Shown: positions 52,646 to 61,123 of the stretch, piece by piece | Numbering within the stretch: position 1 is the first letter of the stretch | Layout: each line of letters opens with the position of its first letter | NCBI RefSeq assembly: GCF_947486615.1 | Contig: NZ_CANKUD010000016.1 | Coordinates: forward strand, 33,599 to 97,598 | DNA: 64,000 bases | Reading direction: 5' to 3' | Source: an uncultured Modestobacter sp. | GTDB taxonomy: Bacteria; Actinomycetota; Actinomycetes; Mycobacteriales; Geodermatophilaceae | The notes under the pieces: model-generated | Told to the model about the DNA's origin: nothing | Seen by the model: the letters and a program-made list of their open reading frames with translations, nothing else | The model's database searches: none | Made by a program: the position numbers and the translations under genes

Positions 52646-53233
52646 TCAGCCGTGCCGGCCGGTGCCCTGCCGGTCGTGCCTGATCTGGGTCATCGCCTCG
52701 TTGGCCGCGGCGAGCAGCGACTCCGGGGTCGAGGCCCGGCCCGACAGCGCCACCCCGACGCTGAGCCGGACCCGGTGGGGAACGTCCGGCCGGGGGTGCA
52801 GCGGCTCGTCGAAGGCGGCGGCGACCCGCTGGGCGATGCCCTGCGCGTCCTCGACCGCGACGATCCCCGGGCAGAGCAGCACGAACGTCTGGGCGCTGAT
52901 CCGGGCGACGACGTCGCCCTGACGAACGGCGGTGACCAGCCGGCCGGCGGCCTCGGCGCGGGCGGCGTCGGCGGCGGGGGACCCGTGGGTGTCCTCCAGG
53001 GCGGTGATCCCGTCGAGGTTGCAGGACAGCACGGCCAGCCGGCCGGTGTCCGGGCCGGCGGCGGCCAGCGCCAGCTCGAGCCGGTCGACCAGCAGGCTGC
53101 GCACCGGGAGACCGGTGAGGGGGTCGGGGACCGTCCGCTGGCGCAGCCGCTGCGCGAACTGGCGCTGGGCGGCGATGACCGCCGCCGTCTGCACCAGCAC
53201 GTCCTGCGACTCCTCGAGCCGGATGGTGTCCAT
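52646..53233 (-). CDS. Degenerate GGDEF-domain protein
   Basis: A 195-residue single-domain protein with the GGDEF fold (DPLTGLPVRSLLVDRLELAL, LAVLSCNLDGITALEDTHGS, LSVGVALSGRASTPESLLAA). The catalytic signature is SAQTF instead of GGDEF, in VVARISAQTFVLLC, so it should not make c-di-GMP. The upstream RQGD keeps the RxxD spacing of the allosteric I-site, so it may bind c-di-GMP. An N-terminal helix precedes the domain. ATG 53233. Confidence 0.82.
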   Translation of the reverse strand: MDTIRLEESQDVLVQTAAVIAAQRQFAQRLRQRTVPDPLTGLPVRSLLVDRLELALAAAGPDTGRLAVLSCNLDGITALEDTHGSPAADAARAEAAGRLVTAVRQGDVVARISAQTFVLLCPGIVAVEDAQGIAQRVAAAFDEPLHPRPDVPHRVRLSVGVALSGRASTPESLLAAANEAMTQIRHDRQGTGRHG

Positions 53234-53354
53234 GGCCTCTCCCGTTCTCCTGCGGCCGCATGCGGGCCCGTCCACCGGTGAGGTCGGCAGGACGGCGGGG
53301 TCACTTGAGAGAGACGCAGGGAACCTGCCCCTTGCGGGTGTCAGGCCAGGAAGT

Positions 53355-53375
53355 CCCGACCGTCGTACGGTCGGG
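53355..53375 (+). promoter_or_regulatory. Hairpin touching the start of the small membrane gene
   Basis: CCCGACCGT and ACGGTCGGG pair exactly over CGT, ending two bases before the ATG at 53378. The only purine-rich ribosome-site candidate (GGTCGGGG) lies in its right arm, so the fold could hide the start region. An operator on DNA is the alternative. Confidence 0.5.
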
Positions 53376-53377
53376 GC

Positions 53378-53593
53378 ATGAACGACGTCGCGGTGGTGGT
53401 GCTCGTCGTCCTCGCGGTGCTGGTGACCGTGGCGACGGTGCTCTGGTTGCGCCGGCCCGCCCAGGACGAGGGCCCCCGGCTGATGGGCAACGACCCCGCG
53501 CCCTACGACGACCCGGCCCAGGCGGACGCCCGCGGCGCGGTCAACAAGAGCAGCTGGATGCTGGGCGGTGGAGGCGGGGGCGGCGGTGGCTGA
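53378..53593 (+). CDS. Small membrane protein with oligoglycine tail
   Basis: Seventy-one residues: one N-terminal helix NDVAVVVLVVLAVLVTVATV, a polar part (RRPAQDEGPRLMGNDPAPYD) and a final run of nine glycines. No family known. The stop TGA (53591-53593) directly abuts the stop of the convergent exporter gene at 53594. Confidence 0.6.
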   Translation: MNDVAVVVLVVLAVLVTVATVLWLRRPAQDEGPRLMGNDPAPYDDPAQADARGAVNKSSWMLGGGGGGGGG

Positions 53594-54190
53594 TCAGGTC
53601 AGGGCGCGGACCGTCTCCACCACGGCGACCAGCGCGAACACCAGGAAGAGCCCGGCGGCGACCCGGTGCAGCAACCGCACCGGCAGCCGGTCGGCGAGCT
53701 TGCGGCCCAGGAACGCGGCCAGCCCGGAGATCACCAGCAGCGCCGCCCAGGCACCGACGAACACCGAGAGCGGCTCCTCGTACCGGGCGGCCAGGCCGGC
53801 GGTGGCCAGCTGGGACAGGTCGCCCCACTCCGCGGCGAACAGCACGCCGAAGGAGATCGCCGCCGCCCGCAGGAACGACGTCTGCTCCCGGGCCTGCGCG
53901 GCCGCCTCGTCATCCTCGTCGTCCTTGCGGGACTCCCGCCACAGCAGGACGGCGCCGGTGAGGAAGAGCACCGCGACCACGGCGCTGACCACCGCCCCGG
54001 GGAGCAGGGACAGCAGGCTGCCGGCGGTGACCGCGATGGCGACCTGCAGCCCGAACGCCGCGCCGACGCCGACGAAGACCGGCAGTGGCGGGAACCGGGT
54101 GGCCAGCACCAGGGTGGCGAAGAGCGTCTTGTCGGGCAGCTCGACGGGCAGGATCAGCACGAAGGCGGCCAGGATGACCGAGGGGACCAC
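53594..54190 (-). CDS. GDT1/TMEM165 (UPF0016)-family manganese exporter
   Basis: A 198-residue protein with six helices in two inverted halves. Each half has the family cation motif E-x-G/P-D-K/L: VELPDKTLFATLVLATRF and AAEWGDLSQLATAGLAARY. A charged loop RKDDEDDEAAAQAREQ separates the halves. The riboswitch upstream (54270-54372) is of the manganese-sensing yybP-ykoY class, which supports Mn2+ (or Ca2+) export. GTG 54190 starts it. Confidence 0.9.
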   Translation of the reverse strand: MVPSVILAAFVLILPVELPDKTLFATLVLATRFPPLPVFVGVGAAFGLQVAIAVTAGSLLSLLPGAVVSAVVAVLFLTGAVLLWRESRKDDEDDEAAAQAREQTSFLRAAAISFGVLFAAEWGDLSQLATAGLAARYEEPLSVFVGAWAALLVISGLAAFLGRKLADRLPVRLLHRVAAGLFLVFALVAVVETVRALT

Positions 54191-54269
54191 GGGTTCTCTC
54201 TCTGCTCGCGCCACCGGGCGGCTGCGCGGGGGCGCCTCCGACCGGCAGCACACCGATGGGTGGCTGCGG

Positions 54270-54372
54270 ATCGGAAGGTCTCGCCCACCCGCGAGGACGC
54301 GGGCCCACTGACCGGGCGCGCGGACGCGCCAGCATGTCGACCAGTGGTCGGGGGGCTACTCCCCTTCTGCTC
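54270..54372 (-). ncRNA. yybP-ykoY manganese riboswitch
   Basis: On the minus strand AGAAGGGGAGTAGCCCCCCG (ending near 54348) begins the element, GGTCGACATGCTGG follows, and GGGCGAGACCTTCCGA (near 54270-54285) closes it, the conserved 5' and 3' blocks of the yybP-ykoY class. Between them a variable GC hairpin is seen. It sits directly ahead of the GDT1-family gene and should switch it on when Mn2+ is high. Confidence 0.85.
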
Positions 54373-54424
54373 CGGCGACAGTAGCCGACGCCGCGCCCGG
54401 TGCGGGTGTGACGTCGGCGGCGGG

Positions 54425-55606
54425 TCAGCCCGCCGGGGTCACCGGGTGCGCCCGCTCGGCCGCTGCGGTGGCGGCCCGCAGCACCTCCTTGACCGGCAGC
54501 TGCAGCTGCCCGGCGAGCGCGGCGACGTCCTCGAACTCGACGCTGACGTTCACCACCCGGCCGCCGGACCGGGCGACCTTCACCCCGATCTGACCGCCCA
54601 GCACCTCGACCCGCGCCTGGGCGCGGTCGAGGGCGACCTTGCGCACCGGCTGCACCCGCATGCCGATCGTGGACGTCGTCGCGACCACGACGTCGTGGAC
54701 GGCGACCAGCGCGCCGGGCCGGCACAGCACCGACAGGGTGTGCGCCGGGCGGCCCTTCTTCATCAGGATCGGGGTGAGCCAGGCGTCCGAGGCCCCGGCG
54801 GCCAACAGCTCGGTGAGCACGCCGGGCCACAGCCGCGGGTCGAGGTCGTCGACGTTGGTCTCCAGCAGCAGCTCGTCGGCCGGCTGGTCGGCCGGCTCGC
54901 CCAGCACCAGCCGGACGACGTTGGGCAGCTGCTCGGGGTCGCGTCCGCCCGCACCCGAGCCGACCCGCTGCACCCGCATGGCGGGCAGCGTCGTCCACTC
55001 GGCCACGAGGGCGGCCAGCAGCGCCGCGCCGGTCGGGGTGCAGGTCTCGGCCGGTACCGGTCCGGCGACCACCGGCACGCCGCGCAGCAGCTCCAGCACG
55101 GCGGGTCCGGGTATCGGCACGACGCCGTGCGCGCCGCGGGCCGAGCCGCTGCCCAGCGCGACCGGGGAGGCGGTCAACGCGTCCAGGCCCAGGTGCGTGA
55201 ACCCGGCGACCACGCCGACCACGTCGGCCAGCGCGTCCAGCGCCCCGACCTCGTGGAAGTGCACCTCCTCGGCCGGTACCCGGTGCACCCGCCCCTCGGC
55301 GACCGCGAGCCGCTCGAACACGGCCAGCGCGCCCTCGCGCACGGCAGGGGGCAGGACGGCGTCGGTGAGCAGCGCCCGGACGTCGGCCCACGTGCGGTGG
55401 ACGTGGCTGGGCGGGGCGTGCACGTGCACCCGGGTCGCGCCCAGCCCGTGCCGGGTGGCCGGCTCGGTGGTGAGGGTGATCGGCTCGACCGGCAGCGCGG
55501 CCACCGGTGCCGCCAGCACGTGCAACGGCACCCCGGCGTCGACCAGCGCACCGAGCAGCATGTCCCCGCTCGCCCCGGCCGCCAGGTCCAGCCACCCGAT
55601 CGTCAC
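54425..55606 (-). CDS. larC: LarC, nickel insertion protein for the nickel-pincer cofactor
   Basis: A 393-residue LarC, which puts Ni into pyridinium-3,5-bisthiocarboxylic acid mononucleotide with CTP to complete the cofactor of lactate racemase and related enzymes. Motifs: GWLDLAAGASGDMLLGALVD at the N-terminus, EEVHFHEVGALDALADVVGV in the middle, and ELLLETNVDDLDPRLWPGVL plus TPILMKKGRPAHTLSVLC in the C-terminal CTP-binding part. Here both LarC parts are in one reading frame, without the frameshift known from Lactobacillus. GTG 55606 starts it. larE and larA are not in the window; a LarB-like domain is 700 bases away. Confidence 0.9.
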   Translation of the reverse strand: MTIGWLDLAAGASGDMLLGALVDAGVPLHVLAAPVAALPVEPITLTTEPATRHGLGATRVHVHAPPSHVHRTWADVRALLTDAVLPPAVREGALAVFERLAVAEGRVHRVPAEEVHFHEVGALDALADVVGVVAGFTHLGLDALTASPVALGSGSARGAHGVVPIPGPAVLELLRGVPVVAGPVPAETCTPTGAALLAALVAEWTTLPAMRVQRVGSGAGGRDPEQLPNVVRLVLGEPADQPADELLLETNVDDLDPRLWPGVLTELLAAGASDAWLTPILMKKGRPAHTLSVLCRPGALVAVHDVVVATTSTIGMRVQPVRKVALDRAQARVEVLGGQIGVKVARSGGRVVNVSVEFEDVAALAGQLQLPVKEVLRAATAAAERAHPVTPAG

Positions 55607-55656
55607 CCGTCGATCATGGCCCACCCGGCTCGGCGCACGACCTAGGGTGCGCGGCG

Positions 55657-56289
55657 ATGGCCCACTTCGACGAACCCGGGGCCTGGAGCCGCTACAACGC
55701 GACCCAGGTCGACCGCGCGCCCCGGCCACTGGCCGCGGCGCTGGTGGAGCACGCCGGCGAGGGGGCGGGCCGGCTGGCACTCGACCTGGGCTTCGGCGCC
55801 GGCGTGGAGACGGCGCTGCTGCTCGACCACGGCTGGCGGGTGCTGGCGATCGACGGCGACCCGGCGGCCGGTGAATCCCTGACCGCCCGTCTCCCGGCGG
55901 GCCAGGCCGAGCGGCTCACCGTGCGCACAGAGACCTTCGCCGAGCTCGACGCGCTCCCGCCGGCGCACCTGGTGCACGCCGGCCGGTCACTGCCCTACGC
56001 GGGAGCGCGCCTGCCGCGGCTGTGGCAGCTGATCCGGGGCGCGCTGCTGCCCGGGGGCTGGATGGCCTGCGACCTGTTCGGTGAGCGGGACACCACGGCC
56101 GACGCCGACGACATCGCCACGCTCACCGACGCCGAGGTCGACCGCCTCCTCACCGGCCTGGACGTCGTCCGGCACGAGGTGCAGGAGGCCGACGGCGCCG
56201 CCTACGCCGGCCCCCAGCACTGGCACACCCACTCCGTGCTGGCCCGCCGGCCGCCCACTGTGCGCTTACCGGGGTCTCAGCTCGGCTGA
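55657..56289 (+). CDS. SAM-dependent methyltransferase-like protein
   Basis: A 210-residue protein with a methyltransferase fold: RLALDLGFGAGVETALLLDH is the SAM loop, RVLAIDGDPAAGESLTARL the ribose contact, then LVHAGRSLPYAGARLPRLWQ and LRGALLPGGWMACDLFGER. It resembles tellurite-resistance TehB-like enzymes. It is divergent from larC (50 bases apart) and convergent with the GGDEF-LarB gene. Its stop codon lies inside the terminator hairpin at 56268. Confidence 0.8.
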   Translation: MAHFDEPGAWSRYNATQVDRAPRPLAAALVEHAGEGAGRLALDLGFGAGVETALLLDHGWRVLAIDGDPAAGESLTARLPAGQAERLTVRTETFAELDALPPAHLVHAGRSLPYAGARLPRLWQLIRGALLPGGWMACDLFGERDTTADADDIATLTDAEVDRLLTGLDVVRHEVQEADGAAYAGPQHWHTHSVLARRPPTVRLPGSQLG

Positions 56290-56298
56290 GACCCCGGT
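56268..56298. terminator. Bidirectional terminator overlapping a stop codon
   Basis: ACCGGGGTCTCAGC (56268-56281) and GCTGAGACCCCGGT (56285-56298) are exact complements with a TCG loop. The TGA of the methyltransferase gene (56287-56289) is part of the stem. Confidence 0.85.
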
Positions 56299-56328
56299 GG
56301 CTGCACACTGACCGTCCGGGGCGGTCGG

Positions 56329-59235
56329 TCAGCGTGCGGTGCGGCGGGCGATCCGGGCGGCGAAGACGCCGGCGGACCAGCCGTTGTCGATGTTGCTGAC
56401 CACCACGCCCGGCGCGGCCGAGTTGAGCATCGTCATCAGCGCGCCGAAGCCGCCGAAGGAGCTGCTGCCCTGGCCAGCCGAGGTGGGCACGGCGACGACC
56501 GGCACCTCGGTGAGTCCGCTGACCACGCTGGCCAGCGCGGCGTCCAGGCCGGCGACGACCACCAGGCAGTCGACGTCGGTGAGCATCGACGAGTCGGCCA
56601 GCAGCGGGCGGATCCGGTTGCCGCCGACGTCGTCGACCCGGACGACCTCGGTGCCGGTGACCCGGGCGACGAACGCGGCCTCGGCGGCGATCGGGGTGTC
56701 GCCGCTGCTTGCGCAGAGCACGCCGACCCGGCCGACCGGCTCGGGGACCGGGCCGACTGCTGCGGACATCGCCGCGGCGTCCATCGTCGTGTAGGCGTCG
56801 TGCTCGCTGGCCAGCGCGACCAGGGTGTCGGCGCTGGCCCGCACCACGATGGCGGGGGAGTCGGGGTGCTCCCGGCGGGCCTCGCGCACCAGGGCGAGCA
56901 CCTGCTCGGTGCTGCGGCCGGTGCCCCAGATGACGTCCGGGCCGCTGGGCAGCGCCGGCTCGCGGGGAACCGGTGCCGCAGCGGGCACGACCACCGGAGG
57001 CACGGGCGCGCTGGGGGCGGATGCGACCGGCTCGGACGCGGGCTCGGCCGGTCCGATCCGGCGGCCGCTCGGGCGGCGGACCGGGCCGCCGAACAGCTCG
57101 TCCAGCGGGTTGCGCGGCCGGGCCAGGGGCTCCTCGTCGGTCTCGGGCTCGTCCGGCACCGCGGCGGGCTCGGGCGCCTTCGCCGCGACCGGCTCGACCA
57201 GCAGCCGGGCGAACCCGACGGTGACGTCGGCCGGGTCGCCCTCGGCCTGCTCGTCGAAGCCGTCGGAGAGCGGGGAGGCGGTCATGGTCTCCATGATGGT
57301 CGTGCCGTCGCCGGCCGCGACGCCCGCGGAGGTCGTGTCGGCCACCACCTCGACTGCCTGTCCGTCGGTCGTCGTCCCGGTGTCGTCGGCGCGGGTCTGG
57401 GTGACCCCGGAGAGCCGGACCACCCGGTCGCGGCCGGCGCGCTTGGCGTCGTAGAGCACGCCGTCGGCGGCGGCGAACAGGGTGCGCCGGTCGTCACCGC
57501 GGGCCGCCTGCGCGATGCCCACGCTGATCCGCACCGGCGCCTCGACGCCCAGGGCCGACCAGTCGTGCCCGGCGATCGCGCGGCGGATGCGGTTCATCGC
57601 CCGTTCGGCCTGCTCGGAGGTGGTGTCGGGCAGTAGGATGACGAACTCGTCGCCGGCCCAGCGGCACACCTCGTCGGTGTCCCGGCAGCCGTCGACCAGC
57701 AGCTGGCCGACGGCACGCAGCACCGCATCACCGGTCGGGTGTCCGGCGGCGTCGTTGATCGCCTTGAACTTGTCGATGTCCACGACGGCCAGCGCGGGCA
57801 GCGCGCCGGCGGACAGCAGCCCGTCCAGCCGGGCCTCGGCGTACCGGCGGTTGGGCAGGTGGGTCAGCGGGTCCTCGTAGGCCTGCCGGCGCAGCTGGCC
57901 GGCGGCCCGCTCGGTCTCCAGCAGGCTCTTGCGCCGGCCGAACAGCTCCACCCAGCGGGTGCGCCGCTCGTCGACCCGGTCCAGCTCGTCGGCCAGGTAG
58001 GCCTGCAGGTAGGGCAGCGCGCAGGCGGCGTCGTCCAGCTCGGCGTGCAGCGTGCACAGCTCCCGCAGCGCGGCCCGGCGCAGCCGGGGCAGACCGTGCT
58101 CGGTCGCCAGCGCCAGTGCGGCGGCGAGGTGGTCGTCGGCGCGCCGCGGCTCGCCGGAGCGGCGCAGCGCCCGGCCCAGGCCGAGCTCCGCGGAGGCCAG
58201 CAGGCCCCGGTCGTCGGCGGCGGTGGCCATCGCGACCACGCTCCGCAGCAGGGACGCTGCGGCCGCGTGCTCGCCCAGCCCCACCAGCGCCCAGCCGTGC
58301 ACCACCTGGGCGTCGAGCAGCCCGGGGTCGCCGGCCGGCAGTCGCTGCAGCGCGCCGGCGGTGAGGTCGCGCGCCTCGGTGAAGTGCGGTGCGGCGGCGG
58401 CGGTGCTGCCGTCGTCCAGCAGGCCCTCGCCGACCTCGGCGCAGAGCGCGGCCAGCCGGGTGGCGGCCTCGCCGGTGAGGCCGACCAGGACGGCGTCGGG
58501 TGCGGCGGCGGAGACCTCGGCGGCGCGGCGCTGGTAGTCCAGGGCCAGCGGCATGAGCTCCAGGTCGGCCAGCACGGCGGCCAGCGAGCTGAGGGTGTGC
58601 ACCAGCAGCGGGCTGGGCGGGAGAGCGGGGTCCAGCAGGCTGGCCGCCTCGACGGCCTCGTCCATCGCCGCGTCGACCCGGCGGGACAGCAGCTCGATCC
58701 GGGCGTGCCGGGCCAGCCCGGCGGCGCGCTGCAGGTCGTCGTCCTGGGCGTCGAAGGCGGCGCGCGCGGAGCGCACCAGGGCGATCGCCTGCGCGGCGTG
58801 CGTCGCCGACGCCGAGCGGGACTCTCGGTCCACCGCCTCCTCGCCGGTGCCGTCCACCGGGGGGTGCAGGTCCAGCGGGCCCTCCTGCTCCGGGCCGCCC
58901 TCGACCAGTGGCTCACCGAGCAGTGAGTAGCCGGCCAGCCGCAGCCGGCGCACCAGCAGCTCGGCGCGCAGCGTGTCGACCCAGGCGCGGGCCAGCGAGG
59001 TGAGCGGCGCCGCCGACCGGTCACCGGTGGGCAGCGTGCCGTCGATCTGGTGCAGCAGCGCCTCGGCGTCGTCCAGCTGCCAGTTCGCGAGAGCTGAGCT
59101 CACCTGGTGGTGCAGCAGACCCGGTGGCACGAGGGCACTGTGCCTGTCGACGGGGGGAGTGTCACGCACCGGGGCCTCGGGCTGCCCCTCCTGCCCCAGC
59201 GGTCCCTCCGGACCCCGGGCGCGGCGCAGCCTCAC
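56329..59235 (-). CDS. TPR-GGDEF diguanylate cyclase fused to a LarB-like domain
   Basis: A 968-residue cytoplasmic protein. Residues 45-440 are TPR-like helical pairs; residues 452-610 a GGDEF domain (ALAVVDIDKFKAINDAAGHP, RWAGDEFVILLPDTT at 525-539) with an RxxD I-site RDTD at 518-521, so probably active and feedback-inhibited. A disordered proline/alanine/glutamate linker follows to 765. Residues 766-968 are LarB/AIR-carboxylase-like: PDVIWGTGRSTEQVLALVRE, GVLCASSGDTPIAAEAAFVA, VPVVAVPTSAGQ, VVSNIDNGWSAG. LarB normally has MEGAL and MLNSC; here they read LDAAL (Asp898) and MLNSA (Ala940), so the glutamate and nucleophilic cysteine are lost. Start GTG 59235 overlaps the upstream gene stop (GTGA). 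Confidence 0.88.
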   Translation of the reverse strand: MRLRRARGPEGPLGQEGQPEAPVRDTPPVDRHSALVPPGLLHHQVSSALANWQLDDAEALLHQIDGTLPTGDRSAAPLTSLARAWVDTLRAELLVRRLRLAGYSLLGEPLVEGGPEQEGPLDLHPPVDGTGEEAVDRESRSASATHAAQAIALVRSARAAFDAQDDDLQRAAGLARHARIELLSRRVDAAMDEAVEAASLLDPALPPSPLLVHTLSSLAAVLADLELMPLALDYQRRAAEVSAAAPDAVLVGLTGEAATRLAALCAEVGEGLLDDGSTAAAAPHFTEARDLTAGALQRLPAGDPGLLDAQVVHGWALVGLGEHAAAASLLRSVVAMATAADDRGLLASAELGLGRALRRSGEPRRADDHLAAALALATEHGLPRLRRAALRELCTLHAELDDAACALPYLQAYLADELDRVDERRTRWVELFGRRKSLLETERAAGQLRRQAYEDPLTHLPNRRYAEARLDGLLSAGALPALAVVDIDKFKAINDAAGHPTGDAVLRAVGQLLVDGCRDTDEVCRWAGDEFVILLPDTTSEQAERAMNRIRRAIAGHDWSALGVEAPVRISVGIAQAARGDDRRTLFAAADGVLYDAKRAGRDRVVRLSGVTQTRADDTGTTTDGQAVEVVADTTSAGVAAGDGTTIMETMTASPLSDGFDEQAEGDPADVTVGFARLLVEPVAAKAPEPAAVPDEPETDEEPLARPRNPLDELFGGPVRRPSGRRIGPAEPASEPVASAPSAPVPPVVVPAAAPVPREPALPSGPDVIWGTGRSTEQVLALVREARREHPDSPAIVVRASADTLVALASEHDAYTTMDAAAMSAAVGPVPEPVGRVGVLCASSGDTPIAAEAAFVARVTGTEVVRVDDVGGNRIRPLLADSSMLTDVDCLVVVAGLDAALASVVSGLTEVPVVAVPTSAGQGSSSFGGFGALMTMLNSAAPGVVVSNIDNGWSAGVFAARIARRTAR

Positions 59236-61007
59236 GAGGTCACCTCGCCGTCCTCAAACGCCCAGCCGGGGCGTCGCGGGGCGCTGCCGAGCACCTCGGC
59301 GACCAGGTCGTCGACCGAGGCCTCCGCCAGCAGCCCGGTCGACCGGGGGGTCAGGGCCGGTGCGGGCTGGCCACCGTTGGTGGCCCGCACCCGGTTGCGG
59401 CCGCTGCGCTTCGCGCCGAACAGGTGCAGGTCGGCGGCGTCGAACAGCTCCCGCCACGTCCGCGCGCCGGCCGACGGGCCGGCGGAGGCGACGCCGATGC
59501 TGACGGTGACCGGTGCGGGCAGGCCCAGGGCCGTCCAGTCGGCACCGGCCACGGCGCTGCGCAGCCGCTCCATCGCCACCACCGCCCGCGCCTCCCCGGT
59601 GTTGGGCAGCACGACCACGAACTCGTCGCCGGCCCAGCGGAACACCTCGTCGCCGGTGCGGGAGTGCTGGCGCAGCAGCTCGGCGACCCGGCGCAGCACG
59701 CCGTCGCCGTGCAGGTGCGAGTTCTCGTCGTTGACCGCCTTGAAGCCGTCGACGTCGACCACGGCCAGCGACACCGGCTCCCGGTCCAGCCGCAGCTCGC
59801 CCATCCGCCGCTCGGCGCTGCGCCGGTTGCCCAGGCCGGTGAGCGCGTCCTCCAGGGCGTGCCGGCGCAGCACCGCCGTCTGCCGCTGCGCCTCCCGCAG
59901 CCGGCTGCGGCGCACGAACATCTCCGCCCACAGCTCCCGGCTGCGCAGGTGCGCCCGGGTGGTCTCGTGCCGGTAGGCCTCCAGCCAGTGCAGCGCCTCC
60001 ACGGTCGAGCCCGTCGCCGCCGTCGCCTGGCCCAGCTCCAGCAGGCACTGCCGGTAGCGGCGCCGATCACCGACCGCGGCGAACGCACCCGAGGCGCTGA
60101 CCAGCAGCTTCACGGCCTCCTCGCCCTGCGGGCGGCCCGGCTCGTCGTCCCGGGCGCAGCGCAGCGCCAGCAGCCGGGCCAGCAGCAGGTCGGCGTAGCC
60201 GACCAGCCAGGTGCTGCCCTGGCCGCTCGCCAGGTGCCGGCGGACCCGGCGCAGCGGCGGCAGCGCCTCGTCCAGCTGCCCGCACAGCGTCATCGCCCAG
60301 GCCTGGACGACGTCGAGCAGGTCGGTGTCGGTCTCGGTGGGCTCCCAGGGCAGGGCGCGGGCCGCGGTGGCGCACTGCACCGCCACCTGGGCGAGCTCCC
60401 GGGAGCGGGCGTCATCGCCCCGGCGGTGCACCGTCTGCGCCAGCTCGGCGTGCTGCTGGGCGCACAGCCGCAGCAGCTGCCACTGGTCACCCAGGTCGGG
60501 CAGGGCCGAGGCCACCCGGGCGCCGCGCAGCGACTGGGCGACGGCCAGCTCCTCCAGGTCCAGGCCGGTCAGCGCCAGTGACAGCCAGGCGTGCGCCTGG
60601 TGCAGCTCCCGGCTGGGGTCCCCGGCGGCGACATGGTCGGCCAGCAGGCTGGCGTCCACGGCCAGGTGCAGGGCCGCGTCGAACCGGTCCGCGGTGACCT
60701 CCAGGTGGGCCAGGTAGGCCAGCACCAGGGCCCGCTCGGGACTGGGGGCGCAGCGCTCGAGCGCGGCCCGGGCGGCCGCCACGCCGGCGTCGGCGGTGTC
60801 GGGGTCACCGTCGAAGAGGGCGGCGCGGGCGGTGAACGCCGCCGACCAGGCGTCCCAGCAGGGCCGGCCGGTGGTGGCGAGCGGGCCGGCGACCCCGGCC
60901 AGCTCGTCGGTGAAGACGCGCGCCTCCTCCGCGGCGCTGGCGGCGAGCAGCCGCCAGCGGGCGGTCTCCAGGTGCAGTTCGTCGAGGACGTCCGGGCCGG
61001 CGGTCAC
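59232..61007 (-). CDS. TPR-GGDEF diguanylate cyclase
   Basis: A 591-residue protein with the same architecture as the first two thirds of its downstream neighbour, and evidently its paralogue: TPR-like helices over residues 10-375 and a GGDEF domain near 395-550 (LAVVDVDGFKAVNDENSHLH, then FRWAGDEFVVVLPNTG). The I-site RTGD five residues before AGDEF is kept. There is no LarB part; it ends WAFEDGEVTS. Its stop overlaps the start of the fusion gene, so both are made from one message and may act as partners. Confidence 0.88.
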   Translation of the reverse strand: MTAGPDVLDELHLETARWRLLAASAAEEARVFTDELAGVAGPLATTGRPCWDAWSAAFTARAALFDGDPDTADAGVAAARAALERCAPSPERALVLAYLAHLEVTADRFDAALHLAVDASLLADHVAAGDPSRELHQAHAWLSLALTGLDLEELAVAQSLRGARVASALPDLGDQWQLLRLCAQQHAELAQTVHRRGDDARSRELAQVAVQCATAARALPWEPTETDTDLLDVVQAWAMTLCGQLDEALPPLRRVRRHLASGQGSTWLVGYADLLLARLLALRCARDDEPGRPQGEEAVKLLVSASGAFAAVGDRRRYRQCLLELGQATAATGSTVEALHWLEAYRHETTRAHLRSRELWAEMFVRRSRLREAQRQTAVLRRHALEDALTGLGNRRSAERRMGELRLDREPVSLAVVDVDGFKAVNDENSHLHGDGVLRRVAELLRQHSRTGDEVFRWAGDEFVVVLPNTGEARAVVAMERLRSAVAGADWTALGLPAPVTVSIGVASAGPSAGARTWRELFDAADLHLFGAKRSGRNRVRATNGGQPAPALTPRSTGLLAEASVDDLVAEVLGSAPRRPGWAFEDGEVTS

Positions 61008-61123
61008 GCGTCCCTCCCCTCCACAGTCAGGGCACGCGTCGTACGCGGACCCGGCCGGTGACGAGGCAGCTCCCCCCGCTCCGGGACCCGCGGGCCCCGG
61101 AGCGGCCGCACTACCCTCGCCGG

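Noticed and set aside
56800..61061. Long plus-strand frames opposite the GGDEF genes
   Set aside because: Composition is shadow-type (HRQ-rich, no motifs) and the minus-strand frames have clear domains.
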